In this document: positions 44,708 through 53,554 of the stretch, in pieces | How positions within the stretch are numbered: position 1 is the stretch's first letter | How the letters are laid out: each line of letters begins with the position of its first letter | Source: Lachnospiraceae bacterium | GTDB lineage: Bacteria > Bacillota > Clostridia > Lachnospirales > Lachnospiraceae | Reading direction: 5' to 3' | Assembly: GCA_016283775.1 (NCBI GenBank) | Contig: JAEENL010000114.1 | Span: forward strand, 1 to 64,000 | Length of the DNA stretch: 64,000 nt | The notes under the pieces: generated by a model | The model's database searches: none | Told to the model about the DNA's origin: nothing | Seen by the model: the letters and a program-made list of their open reading frames with translations, nothing else | Position numbers and translations under genes: made by a program

Positions 44708-45385
44708 TTACCATTTTCCAATTATCTCACCGTCTTCCAGTTCATATCCCGCGTCACCGAACTGCATGATCCCGGGATCGTGTGTGGTCATCACTATCGT
44801 TATGTTTTCTTTTTCGATGAGTTCCTTGAGGAGCTTTATTACCTGAAGACCCGTTGCCGAGTCAAGCGCTCCCGTGGGCTCGTCCGCAAAAATAACTCTC
44901 GGGCGGTGCGCCATCGCTCTTGCTATGGCAACACGCTGCTGCTCGCCTCCGGACATCTCTTCCGGAAAATGCGTCTTTCTGTCCGAAAGTCCCACAGCGG
45001 CAAGACACTCCAAAGCTCTGTCCTTCCGGCCTTTTCTGACTTTTGCGAGCCTTAAGGCGTATTCTACGTTTTCTCTTGCGTTCATCGTGGGTATGAGCGC
45101 CACCGACTGAAAAACAAAGCCGATGTTCTTTCTTCTGAGCCTTGCTTTTTCGTTGCCGCTGAGATTTGATATCTCGCGGTCGTCGAGGAAGACCTTTCCC
45201 GAATCGGGGCGGTCAAGTGCTCCGAGGAGATTCAAAAGCGTAGTCTTTCCGGAACCGGAACGCCCTTTAAGTATCGTGAGCTTCCCTTCCGCTATCTCTA
45301 TGTTGATGTTCTTTAGTGCCTGTAATTCAGAGCCGTCAGCCAATGTAAAGACTCTGCCGAGGTTTTCTGTACGGATGATGCTCAT
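44708..45385 (-). CDS. MacB/LolD-type ABC ATPase
   Basis: A 225-residue ABC ATPase. Walker A is [12 protein letters not shown]-loop [14 protein letters not shown], signature EMSGGEQQR, Walker [13 protein letters not shown]-loop MTTHD. No C-terminal extension, unlike its neighbour. It overlaps the FtsX permease stop by one base (TGATG). With the second ATPase it likely forms the ATPase pair for the 937-residue permease. Export or extracytoplasmic mechanotransmission, not import, is expected for this group. Confidence 0.9.
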   Translation of the reverse strand: MSIIRTENLGRVFTLADGSELQALKNINIEIAEGKLTILKGRSGSGKTTLLNLLGALDRPDSGKVFLDDREISNLSGNEKARLRRKNIGFVFQSVALIPTMNARENVEYALRLAKVRKGRKDRALECLAAVGLSDRKTHFPEEMSGGEQQRVAIARAMAHRPRVIFADEPTGALDSATGLQVIKLLKELIEKENITIVMTTHDPGIMQFGDAGYELEDGEIIGKW

Positions 45386-48198
45386 CAGCTGTCCTCTCCG
45401 AGTTTAAGCGCCTGTGAGATGCCGGTACGAGAGATGAAGATGCCGAGGATCACTATGCATGCTGCGACCATGACTCCGGCAACTGTAAGTATCCTTAACG
45501 TATCCGACTGCTCGCTTATTATCCTTAAAGGTAAGATGGAGTCCGCTCTTGTGTAAGCCACCTGGATAAGCGGGATAAAAAGCTTTGATGTGTATTTTCC
45601 GACAAACACACCCGAAGCTATCGAAAGAACGGTGACAAAAAACTGCTCGTTTATCAGCATTCCGAAGATCCCGCCCATTGTAAGTCCCATGGCCCTGATA
45701 ACACCAAACTGCAGTGTTCTCTGCTTTATTGACAATATCCAGTAGATAAGGAAACCTATCACGGTGATCATGAGAACGATGAGGAAGCCTACAGTCAGCA
45801 TTCCGTTCGTACCCTGCAAAAGCGCTTCGTTCTTGTGCTCCGCAAGTGTCTGCGTAGCATCCTTTGAAGCTTTTATCTTTATGTTGTTTTCTTCGATGTA
45901 GTCATAAACAGGCTCGGTGGAATCCTTTACGCGGATCCACACATCATAGGGCCTTATGCCTGTTATCGTGCGGACATAAGCGAGGTTTGCGACCATATAG
46001 ACATTCGGGCGCACATATTCCTTGCCCGACCAGTCCCTGTCAGTGACATATTGCCTTTCACCGGGGAAATAATCCACAAATCCACAGACAACACCTTTCA
46101 CCTGAACACCGTCGATCGAATAGATGATGCTGTCTCCCTCATTGTATCCGAGGGCATCCCGAAATGCTGTGGAGAGCAGCACTCCGTTCGGTACCGACGA
46201 AAGGTCGTTCAGATAATTGTAAAAATGCTCCTCAAGGTAGCCTTCGGGCATATTTGCTGTCTTTCCGAATTCTTCCGTGTCTATCGCTATAAGGTTCAGC
46301 GAAAAATCATAGCCGCTGCCCCTGGTCCTGACGCTTGTCTTAAATACTCTTGCGGCGCTCTCCACGTTTTTGATGTTTTCAAACCGTGAAATGTCGGGCT
46401 CTATGTATTCCTTCTCAACAGAGCTGCCGTTTTCAAGAGAGATTATGTTCTCTTCCCATACTTCACTGATGATCATATCGGCACCCGCCGTGTATGAGAC
46501 GTTGTTCTCGTCGTTGCCGTTTATGGTGCGGGCCATGTCGGCATTGTAGATACCGAGGGATATGGTGAGTATCAGGAAGACCATTATGTAATTCTGTTCC
46601 GAAGCGGACCTTGTGACTCCTGTGTAGGACGCATAAAGCGCCGGAGACATCACTCGGCCCGAGATCAGGAAAATGAGTTTCGGGATGAGGTGTATCACAC
46701 GTGTCGCGACAAGTCCCGCGCCAAGGATGAACAGCGCTGAGGAGAAATAGAGCAAAGGATCGAGGCTCTCGCCGTTAAGCACTCTTTCGGCAAGTTCTTC
46801 TTCGTGCCCCGCAAATGTGTGCTGCCCGTAGATCCCTACGGCAAGGATAACGAAATCAAGTCCGAATCTCTGCCAGAAGGAAGAGCTGCTCCTTCTTTTT
46901 TTCCTTTTCTGCTTCTGTGATACAGTGGTATTGTCAGAAAGGAAAACCACGGGAAGAACGGTCGCGGCCGCCGCTCCCAATACTCCCAGAGCACAGTCAA
47001 GAAGGATCCTCAGGTCAAAGACCTTTATCTTTAACGGTGTCCTTCCGACAAATTCCATAAAAGCATTTGCCGATCCGAGAGCTTCGCACAGGAATGCTCC
47101 GAGCAAAACTCCGGGTATCACCGAGATCAGGCCTATCAAAAGGCTTTGGATAAGATAGAGACAGATTATCTGGAATTTGGATATTCCTCTGCTCTTTAAT
47201 ACCGCGATCTCTCCTCTTTCAAGGATGATCGTCTGTCTGCTCACCATAACGATGAACGCAAGAAGAAGTATGAGTATCGGAGCCTGAAGGATCGTCAGCG
47301 TCTCTGCAGTCTTGTTGTCTTCCGTGAGAAACGCTTCAAGTTCCGAAAGATAGTTTTCTTTTACGGTGAGGCTCGATTCCTGATCCGCCTCCATAACGAC
47401 ACGCTTTGTGCCGTCGATTATGTTCACTATACGTTTCTGGGAAAGATTGTCGTAGTCAAACAGCAGATACCACAGGCCTCTCATTCCGTACGTGGGATTT
47501 TCGAAATCCACAAACATATCGTTAAAGGTCCGGTCCGCGAGGAACAATGTGGAATCATAATATGCCGGGGATTGTACCCAGTAAAGATCCGCTCTGTCGG
47601 AACACGTAAAGCTTCCTGCTATCCTTACGCAAAGCTTATTTCCTTCATAGTCCTTGATCTTGTCGAGAAGAAGGTCTTCTCCTATCACCATCTTTTGTAC
47701 GGCGAGGAACTTTTCGCTCACTATTACGGGAAGGACTCCGTCTTCTGTCTTTACGTCAAAGCCCGTGCCCGAGGTGATCGTGATGTGATCCGCGATATTA
47801 CTCATGTAGCCCAGGCTCAAGTCTGCCGAAAGGCTTTTGCCGTTCCTTGTGACCACCGTGGATGCGCCTGTGGAGATCGCGAAATATTCCACGCTCTCTT
47901 TGATGGAACCGGCGTCTTTGTTGAAGTCTTCGGCATAGGAATCCATCTTTCCGAAGACATCTCCCGTATGGAGATTTTTGTCAACGACCGCGAGCACCGC
48001 GCGAAGCTCGAGTTTCAGAGGGTATTCACCCGTTTCCGAAAGCTGCGCGTTCATGCGTCTTCCGAGTATCCTGCTCTTTATGCCGTCAGAATACATTGTG
48101 ATACAGCAGAGCACCGATATCAGGAGGACATTTCCCATGACAAGACAGAGCATCAGCCATTTTCTGTTTTTTATTTTCTGTGCCAAAAAGCGAAGCAT
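45385..48198 (-). CDS. FtsX-like permease of a MacAB-type ABC exporter
   Basis: A 937-residue permease. One membrane helix at the N-terminus (WLMLCLVMGNVLLISVLCCI), a large outside domain (about 45-300), FtsX-type helices (ILQAPILILLLAFIVMVSRQ; LYLIQSLLIGLISVIPGVLLGAFL), a second outside domain (about 560-780) and a last block (MLTVGFLIVLMITVIGFLIYWIL; VAGVMVAACIVILGIF) that repeats the first. This double layout is the long Gram-positive form of MacB-like permeases. Preceded by two adaptor genes and followed by two ATPases, it forms a complete exporter. Substrate is unknown; antimicrobial peptides, lipoproteins or glycan-related molecules are possible. Confidence 0.88.
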   Translation of the reverse strand: MLRFLAQKIKNRKWLMLCLVMGNVLLISVLCCITMYSDGIKSRILGRRMNAQLSETGEYPLKLELRAVLAVVDKNLHTGDVFGKMDSYAEDFNKDAGSIKESVEYFAISTGASTVVTRNGKSLSADLSLGYMSNIADHITITSGTGFDVKTEDGVLPVIVSEKFLAVQKMVIGEDLLLDKIKDYEGNKLCVRIAGSFTCSDRADLYWVQSPAYYDSTLFLADRTFNDMFVDFENPTYGMRGLWYLLFDYDNLSQKRIVNIIDGTKRVVMEADQESSLTVKENYLSELEAFLTEDNKTAETLTILQAPILILLLAFIVMVSRQTIILERGEIAVLKSRGISKFQIICLYLIQSLLIGLISVIPGVLLGAFLCEALGSANAFMEFVGRTPLKIKVFDLRILLDCALGVLGAAAATVLPVVFLSDNTTVSQKQKRKKRRSSSSFWQRFGLDFVILAVGIYGQHTFAGHEEELAERVLNGESLDPLLYFSSALFILGAGLVATRVIHLIPKLIFLISGRVMSPALYASYTGVTRSASEQNYIMVFLILTISLGIYNADMARTINGNDENNVSYTAGADMIISEVWEENIISLENGSSVEKEYIEPDISRFENIKNVESAARVFKTSVRTRGSGYDFSLNLIAIDTEEFGKTANMPEGYLEEHFYNYLNDLSSVPNGVLLSTAFRDALGYNEGDSIIYSIDGVQVKGVVCGFVDYFPGERQYVTDRDWSGKEYVRPNVYMVANLAYVRTITGIRPYDVWIRVKDSTEPVYDYIEENNIKIKASKDATQTLAEHKNEALLQGTNGMLTVGFLIVLMITVIGFLIYWILSIKQRTLQFGVIRAMGLTMGGIFGMLINEQFFVTVLSIASGVFVGKYTSKLFIPLIQVAYTRADSILPLRIISEQSDTLRILTVAGVMVAACIVILGIFISRTGISQALKLGEDS

Positions 48199-48229
48199 AA
48201 AATGTCTGCCCCTGTATGAAAAGCCGTGC

Positions 48230-50299
48230 CTATTGGGTCACGACCGTGTCACCCTCTGAGATCCCGTTAAGGATGCAGTAAAATTCACCGTTTGAAGGTC
48301 CCGTCGTCACATATCTCTTTTTGCAGACCCCGTCCCTTGCAACGAGGACATATTCTCTGTCACCCGAAGTCATGAGTGCTGAGCGGGGAACCGTGAGAAC
48401 ATGCTCGATCACAGGTTTCCTTACTACCACTGATACGTTCTGCAGTCTTGAAAGCACAACGTTTTTGTCGTCAAGAAGGACGTAAGCTTTCCCTGTCCTT
48501 CCTTTTCCGGAGAGCACCGAGTCCGACTGTACGACCGTTCCGTCGTAATATTCGTTCCCGTTTGCCCTTACCGTGACACGCACTCCTGCATTTACCGTCA
48601 TGTCCGTATCGGTTATCGCTATATATTCCTCTTCTTCCGAATGCATCATCGCGATCCACCTGCTTCCGGTGATCTCGGTGCCTTCGGAGATGTATGCCAG
48701 TTTGTCGATCACACCGTCCATCGGAGCGTAGAGGACTTCTGTCATTTTCTGCCCCATGAGGCTCTTAAGTTCTTTTTCGAGTTTGTCTTTTTCTTTTAAA
48801 AGACTGCCCGTATCTCGCTTAAGCTCTGTCTCCGTCCTGATGAGCTTCAGCTCTGTAAGCCTCATTTCGCTTTTGGGAAGCGACTCGGAGTTCTTCAGAA
48901 TGAGCGCTTTGCTTGCATCTGCGGATGCTGTGAAACTGTCGATCTTTTCCGTGAGTCTTTCGATCTCTTTTTCTATGTCTTCTATGGCTTTTCCGGAAAC
49001 AATGGTCTCACACTCGGCGACCGGATCGCCTTTTTTGACCTGCTGTCCCTCGTTCACAAGGAACTTTGAGAACATGATGCCTTCGTTTTCAAAATAGAGC
49101 GTGGTATTGTTGTATTCCGTGGTGCCTGTGTAGTTGTTGTCGTTTGAAAAAGTCTCGTATGTTGCGGTGCTTGTTTTGGTTCCCACGGAATCTCTCGATA
49201 CCGTCGAAACTATCACCGTGTCGTTTTCATTAAGCCCTTCAGTGATCTCAGCCACAAGCGCAGTCACGATCCCGGTTCGCACGCGTTTTTTCACCTGCCT
49301 GCCGTCCTCAAGCACAAAACAGTAAAAACCTTCTTTGTCGGCTTTGAGCGCGTCGACAGGTATGCAGAGCGCCTTTTCTTTTAAGACGCTTTCGACGAAT
49401 ACGCCTATGCAGCTTCCTGTCTCAACATATGTGCCGTTAAGTCCGAACCTTGCGCGTTTCATGGAATAGTCGAGCGCCGTATAGGGATATTTCTCGAGTT
49501 CGGTCCTTTTTCCGTCTATATATGCAAAAAACTGTACATTTCCTTTGAGGTTTGCTTCGTAGATGTAATCCCCGGAAAGATAAGTCTCTCCGCCCGCCAC
49601 CACTATCACCGGCGAGTCGGCGTCGACCTTGTCGCCGTTCACAAACGGCGCTCTGTAGACTATGGTGCCGTCAAAAGGCGCTCTTATCTCTATCAGCGTT
49701 TCGGTGATGTCATTCTTCTGGTCTTCTTCACCGGAACCGGGAGTTTCTGCTTCGTCCGGATCGGTTTTGTCCCCGGTCTCTTCCTGCAGCCCCAGCCCGT
49801 CCGCTCCCGCTTCCTTAAGCGCGATCAGTGCGAGTTCCTTGTCTATCCTTGCTATCTCAAGCTTTCTTTCATATTCTTCGCCGCTCCCGCCTCGTTTTAA
49901 AAGGATATCGTAGGCTTCGCAGGCAATCTCGTAATCCGTTTGTTTAAGCAGCAGCTCGTAATCGGGCTCTTCTTTTGTTTCTTCCTTCTTTTCCTCGGTC
50001 ACCGGCATATAGGACAAAGTTGCCAGGAGATCGCCTTTTTTTACGCTCTCTCCCCTTGTGTGAAGGAATTCGCCGAAATATGCGGCCGTTCCCGGCACCA
50101 ACTCCTCTGTCGTCTGTACGGCAGTATATGTGCCGCAGGCCACTTCGGTGATATCCATCACGGTCGCGGGCTCCGTATCTATCCCGCCCTTTACCGAGGG
50201 ATTCAGCACCGGTGTCTCGACCTCACCGCATCCTCCGAAGAGAAAAAGTGAAATGAAGAAGAAACATGCATATTTTATATGTTTACGCGGTTTGTTCAT
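48230..50299 (-). CDS. Tandem (duplicated) HlyD/MacA-like adaptor lipoprotein
   Basis: A 689-residue lipoprotein (signal peptide ending LFGGCGEVE). Residues about 45-375 form one membrane-fusion module: HTRGESVKKGDLLATL lipoyl half, coiled coil (YELLLKQTDYEIACEAYDILL), IRAPFDGTIVYRAPFVNGD second half, barrel and KRVRTGIVTALVAEITEGL. Residues about 385-689 repeat the order: LVNEGQQVKKGDPVAECE, coiled coil (EDIEKEIERLTEKI), LYAPMDGVIDKLAYISEG, barrel and KKRYVTTGPSNGEFYCIL. Normal adaptors carry one module in 350-400 residues. The neighbouring gene supplies a further single adaptor. All three modules could contact the FtsX permease. Confidence 0.82.
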   Translation of the reverse strand: MNKPRKHIKYACFFFISLFLFGGCGEVETPVLNPSVKGGIDTEPATVMDITEVACGTYTAVQTTEELVPGTAAYFGEFLHTRGESVKKGDLLATLSYMPVTEEKKEETKEEPDYELLLKQTDYEIACEAYDILLKRGGSGEEYERKLEIARIDKELALIALKEAGADGLGLQEETGDKTDPDEAETPGSGEEDQKNDITETLIEIRAPFDGTIVYRAPFVNGDKVDADSPVIVVAGGETYLSGDYIYEANLKGNVQFFAYIDGKRTELEKYPYTALDYSMKRARFGLNGTYVETGSCIGVFVESVLKEKALCIPVDALKADKEGFYCFVLEDGRQVKKRVRTGIVTALVAEITEGLNENDTVIVSTVSRDSVGTKTSTATYETFSNDNNYTGTTEYNNTTLYFENEGIMFSKFLVNEGQQVKKGDPVAECETIVSGKAIEDIEKEIERLTEKIDSFTASADASKALILKNSESLPKSEMRLTELKLIRTETELKRDTGSLLKEKDKLEKELKSLMGQKMTEVLYAPMDGVIDKLAYISEGTEITGSRWIAMMHSEEEEYIAITDTDMTVNAGVRVTVRANGNEYYDGTVVQSDSVLSGKGRTGKAYVLLDDKNVVLSRLQNVSVVVRKPVIEHVLTVPRSALMTSGDREYVLVARDGVCKKRYVTTGPSNGEFYCILNGISEGDTVVTQ

Positions 50300-50321
50300 G
50301 ACTAAACGTGTATCTTAAGCC

Positions 50322-51401
50322 TCAGCCTATGATAAATTCTTCCCCTTCGCGGACCCCGGAACGGATCTCAGTATATCCGTCGATCGAAGTGCCTGTGACT
50401 ACAGTCTTGTAACTACGGACGTTGTTCTCGTCCACATAGAAAACTATCATCTCGTCGCCGTACGAATTTACGGCTTTTGAGTCGACATAGAGCACGTCTC
50501 TCGCACTCTCGGTGACGACTTTCACGGTGCCTTTGCTTCCGTCGCTCAGCCCGTATGCATTCCCCATTATCTTAAAGAAAACTTCGTTTTCCTTTGATGC
50601 GACACCGTATTCCGCGGGATCTATGACTTCCACGGGATATGACCTTCCGTCTATCTCTGCGTCAAACTTGGATCCCTTCGGAAAGAAATCCTTAAAGAAA
50701 GTGTAGGACTTGAGAAGCGATGTCGAAAGGTCCGCTATCACTATGAGCTTTGCTCCGGAAACCGTTGTGCTCTTCGGGCCGATCTCCTTTACATAAGTGA
50801 CCGTTCCGTCCATCCCGGCGTAGAGTCTTCCGTCTTCTATCCTTTTCTCATAAAAATCTATCTGTTCGTCAAGCTTATACAGAGCATCTTCCGTTTCAAA
50901 TATCTCGCTGTCAAAGGATGCGCCCGCTTCCGAGGGAGTTTCAAGCCTCAGCCTTTCGGAAGCGCTTGCGGCTTCGTAAACAAGCTCCGCTCTTTTTACG
51001 GTGAGATCCTTTTTCTCTTTTATAAGGGAAAGCTTTGTTTCAAGCTCAGTCCTGTCGGAAAGGAGCTTTGCGAGCAGTTCCTTTTCAACATGTGTGTCAA
51101 GCTCCGCGACCAGATCTCCCTTTTTTACATTGTCACCGACGGAAACAAATATCCCGGAATAGCTCTCTCCTGCGACATTATAGGAAAGCTCTTCGCTGTC
51201 CACCGACATGTACGTGCAGACCACGTTTTCTTCTTTTATGAGGTCGCCGCGTTTCACTTCGGCAAACTCATAAAGAGGCGTTGTTTCTCCGGTGTAGAGC
51301 TCAGGTTCTCTCAAGTGTTCCTCGGGAAGGAGTGAACAGCCCGAAAAGAATACGGCAAGGGTCGCCAGCGCAATATAACTTTTTCCTTTTCGACCTTTCA
51401 T
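50322..51401 (-). CDS. HlyD/MacA-like adaptor lipoprotein
   Basis: A 359-residue membrane-fusion protein. Signal peptide MKGRKGKSYIALATLAVFFSG then Cys-Ser lipobox. Lipoyl half SVGDNVKKGDLVAELDTHVE, coiled coil (LLAKLLSDRTELETKLSLI), second half YAGMDGTVTYVKEIG, then a barrel (FDAEIDGRSYPVEVIDP) and TGTSIDGYTEIRSGVREG at the end. GGAGAG 6-7 nt upstream sets the start. It is the first gene after the promoter at 51424-51452 and begins the exporter operon. Confidence 0.87.
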   Translation of the reverse strand: MKGRKGKSYIALATLAVFFSGCSLLPEEHLREPELYTGETTPLYEFAEVKRGDLIKEENVVCTYMSVDSEELSYNVAGESYSGIFVSVGDNVKKGDLVAELDTHVEKELLAKLLSDRTELETKLSLIKEKKDLTVKRAELVYEAASASERLRLETPSEAGASFDSEIFETEDALYKLDEQIDFYEKRIEDGRLYAGMDGTVTYVKEIGPKSTTVSGAKLIVIADLSTSLLKSYTFFKDFFPKGSKFDAEIDGRSYPVEVIDPAEYGVASKENEVFFKIMGNAYGLSDGSKGTVKVVTESARDVLYVDSKAVNSYGDEMIVFYVDENNVRSYKTVVTGTSIDGYTEIRSGVREGEEFIIG

Positions 51402-51423
51402 TACTCTCTCCTTTGTTAACAAT

Positions 51424-51475
51424 AAGATACATCAAAGTCCAACAAAAGTCAATAAATTTTAACCAAAAAAGTTAA
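51424..51475 (-). promoter_or_regulatory. Promoter of the exporter-importer operon with upstream TTAAC/GTTAA dyad
   Basis: On the minus strand TTGACT (51452-51447), 17-bp spacer, TATCTT (51429-51424). A dyad TTAAC-N7-GTTAA (51459-51475) ends 6 bases upstream of the -35. Location just behind the -35 suggests an activator site, or a shared operator with the GH3 promoter. Confidence 0.65.
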
Positions 51476-51506
51476 GTCAAAAGTCACAATTATGTTGCTT
51501 TTCACC

Positions 51507-51551
51507 AAAAAAGAAGGGGCAAAATGTTAACTTTTGTTAACAAGCCCCTTC
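51507..51551 (-). terminator. Intrinsic terminator after GH20, with nested GTTAAC palindromes
   Basis: On the minus strand GAAGGGGC (51551-51544) pairs with GCCCCTTC (51520-51513), then TTTTTT (51512-51507). The long loop holds GTTAAC-aaaa-GTTAAC, which can extend the stem and also carries the TTAAC/GTTAA motif seen at the nearby promoters. Confidence 0.85.
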
Positions 51552-51562
51552 GTAAAATGACT

Positions 51563-53554
51563 TCACTGTTTCACTTTTCTTCTTAAAAAGTCTGCGCACC
51601 AGTATATGACAGCCGATATCCTGTAGAGTTCCGCCTCTCTGCTCGTGCTCCTCCAGCTTTCCTTGTACTCCTCAAACCATTTTTCAAGAATACCCGCAAG
51701 CTTTTCAGGTTCCATGCTCCCCGGAAGTGCATTTCCCGAGGTCTTTCCGGGCGTCATGCACTTAAAGTATCTTTCACCAAGCGTTCCCGCAATAGTGTTC
51801 AATATGCTCTGTCCTCTTGCGTGGAGAAGATATACCGGAATGATGCGTCTTGCCTTTTTGTCGCATTCGTTGCATACAGCAGACAGTTCTGCCACGAGAC
51901 TTTCGATCTCCTCGTTCTTTTTTGAAACATCCCCCACATGCATGCGTCCGAAAAACGCGATCTGGTCTTCCATGGGGATGTCTGCACCCGTCATATATTC
52001 CTCAAACTGTACCAGATGCTCCCAGGCAACACCCTCGCAGTTTCCGAGGCGGCTGAGGATCTCTGTGATCTTTCCCGTCCTGTCGCCGTATTCAACGACC
52101 GAGATCCTTCTGTTTTCCTCTGTTTCTTCAGGAATATTTCCGGCCCATGCGCCTTCGGCTCCGTATATAAGCCCGGGGATCGAAAATCTGGGATCCGACA
52201 GATGTCCGTAATCTCCCCAGTCGGTGTTCAGAAGTCCCAGCGCGTCGTAGTCGTTTGCGTATTTGCACATTCTTGAAACATTTGCATAGGCTGCGCTCAG
52301 TCTGTTGATAAAATGTCTCCAGCCGTGCACACCGGGGCAGAGATACTGAACCGCTCCCGCATCGTGCATCGTGGAAGCGCATCTGTGGTGCTCATTTTCC
52401 GCATATCCCCAGGTAAGACATACAGTCTCCTCAGGAAGTTCCTTTATAAGCTCCGGGAAGTTCACTATGATATCTCCCCAGAACATGGGACGCCTGTTGT
52501 TTTCAACAAGATGCCTGCATATCTTTCCTATAAAATCGATATACATCCTGTCAGTGCCTATCTTTTCCGCGAGATCCTTACTTCTCCCCTTTCCGAGGTC
52601 AAAGGTCTCGTCACCGCAAAGGTTGAACTGCTTTGAAGAGAAAAGCGGCATGAATTCGTCAAACATCTTTTTTACAAATTCCCATGCGCCGGGATCCGAG
52701 ATGTTTAAAGTATGATGCTCCATCCTTCCTCCAAAGGTGAAGCGTTCCTCATCGGAACCCGGAAGCTCGCAGAGATGCGAAAAAGTGCGGGTCTTAAGGA
52801 CTTTGTCGAGGTGAGCGAAGGAAGCAAGCGAAGGAACAAGCTCCACACCTATCTTCCTGCAGTACTCGTCAAGCTCAAGTATATCCTCAGCCGTAAGCGG
52901 TGTATCGTCTCTCCACACCTCCGAAAAATCCCTGAACATAAAGCTGTGCTCCACATAGAGCTGCAGCTGGTTCAGCTTGTAGTAGGACGCTTTGTCGGCA
53001 AGAGCCTTGTACTGCTCTGTCTTTTCGATCCTGCCGCGAGTCACGTCATGGAAAAAGCCTCTGTTTGCAAGAGCGGGGCGGTCCTCGATGTAAAGAGCCG
53101 GAAGGCACATTTTGCACTGTCCCACAAGCTGCCTTATGGTCTGAACGCCGTAGAGGATGCCCTTGGAATAGCGGGCGCGCACACGTATCTGCTTTTCCGT
53201 TATGAAAAGCTCGTAGCTTTCTGTCCTGATCCTCCAGTATTTCTCGGTCTCCGCATCAGGTGCCTTAAAGGAAGAGCATTTTTCCTGAAATATCAGGGCT
53301 CTCACATTTTCAGGCATCTTCTCATCGTCTTCGATGCGCTCGAACACAATCTCGTTTTCGCCGTTTTCCGCGCCTTTAAGGACCTTAAGGCTTATGCCCG
53401 TCTCCTCATTTACCGTGTCCGCAAGGAGCTTCGCGTAAAAATATTCTTCGCTCCCGCATCCTCCGTTAAGGACGATCGCCGTGTTATAGGAAAACATAAA
53501 GTTTCCTGTCTTCTCCTCAAGTTTAAAAGGCTTCGGTATTATCTCATATCTCAT
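51563..53554 (-). CDS. GH20 beta-N-acetylhexosaminidase, cytoplasmic
   Basis: About 663 residues. N-terminal alpha/beta domain (to about 150), then the GH20 barrel: NRGFFHDVTRGRI, LNQLQLYVEHSFMF, FNLCGDETFDLGKG with the catalytic Asp-Glu pair at about 315-316, MFWGDIIVN and LTWGYAENEHH. The enzyme uses substrate-assisted catalysis to remove terminal GlcNAc (or GalNAc). No signal peptide. The ATG at 53554 has AGGGGG 7 nt upstream; the ATG at 53560 is too close to it. It overlaps the end of the GH3 gene and is closed by the terminator at 51507-51551. Confidence 0.92.
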   Translation of the reverse strand: MRYEIIPKPFKLEEKTGNFMFSYNTAIVLNGGCGSEEYFYAKLLADTVNEETGISLKVLKGAENGENEIVFERIEDDEKMPENVRALIFQEKCSSFKAPDAETEKYWRIRTESYELFITEKQIRVRARYSKGILYGVQTIRQLVGQCKMCLPALYIEDRPALANRGFFHDVTRGRIEKTEQYKALADKASYYKLNQLQLYVEHSFMFRDFSEVWRDDTPLTAEDILELDEYCRKIGVELVPSLASFAHLDKVLKTRTFSHLCELPGSDEERFTFGGRMEHHTLNISDPGAWEFVKKMFDEFMPLFSSKQFNLCGDETFDLGKGRSKDLAEKIGTDRMYIDFIGKICRHLVENNRRPMFWGDIIVNFPELIKELPEETVCLTWGYAENEHHRCASTMHDAGAVQYLCPGVHGWRHFINRLSAAYANVSRMCKYANDYDALGLLNTDWGDYGHLSDPRFSIPGLIYGAEGAWAGNIPEETEENRRISVVEYGDRTGKITEILSRLGNCEGVAWEHLVQFEEYMTGADIPMEDQIAFFGRMHVGDVSKKNEEIESLVAELSAVCNECDKKARRIIPVYLLHARGQSILNTIAGTLGERYFKCMTPGKTSGNALPGSMEPEKLAGILEKWFEEYKESWRSTSREAELYRISAVIYWCADFLRRKVKQ

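Noticed and set aside
45864-46389. Plus-strand frames within the FtsX permease
   Set aside because: No ribosome sites, no recognisable domain, entirely inside a 937-residue conserved protein.
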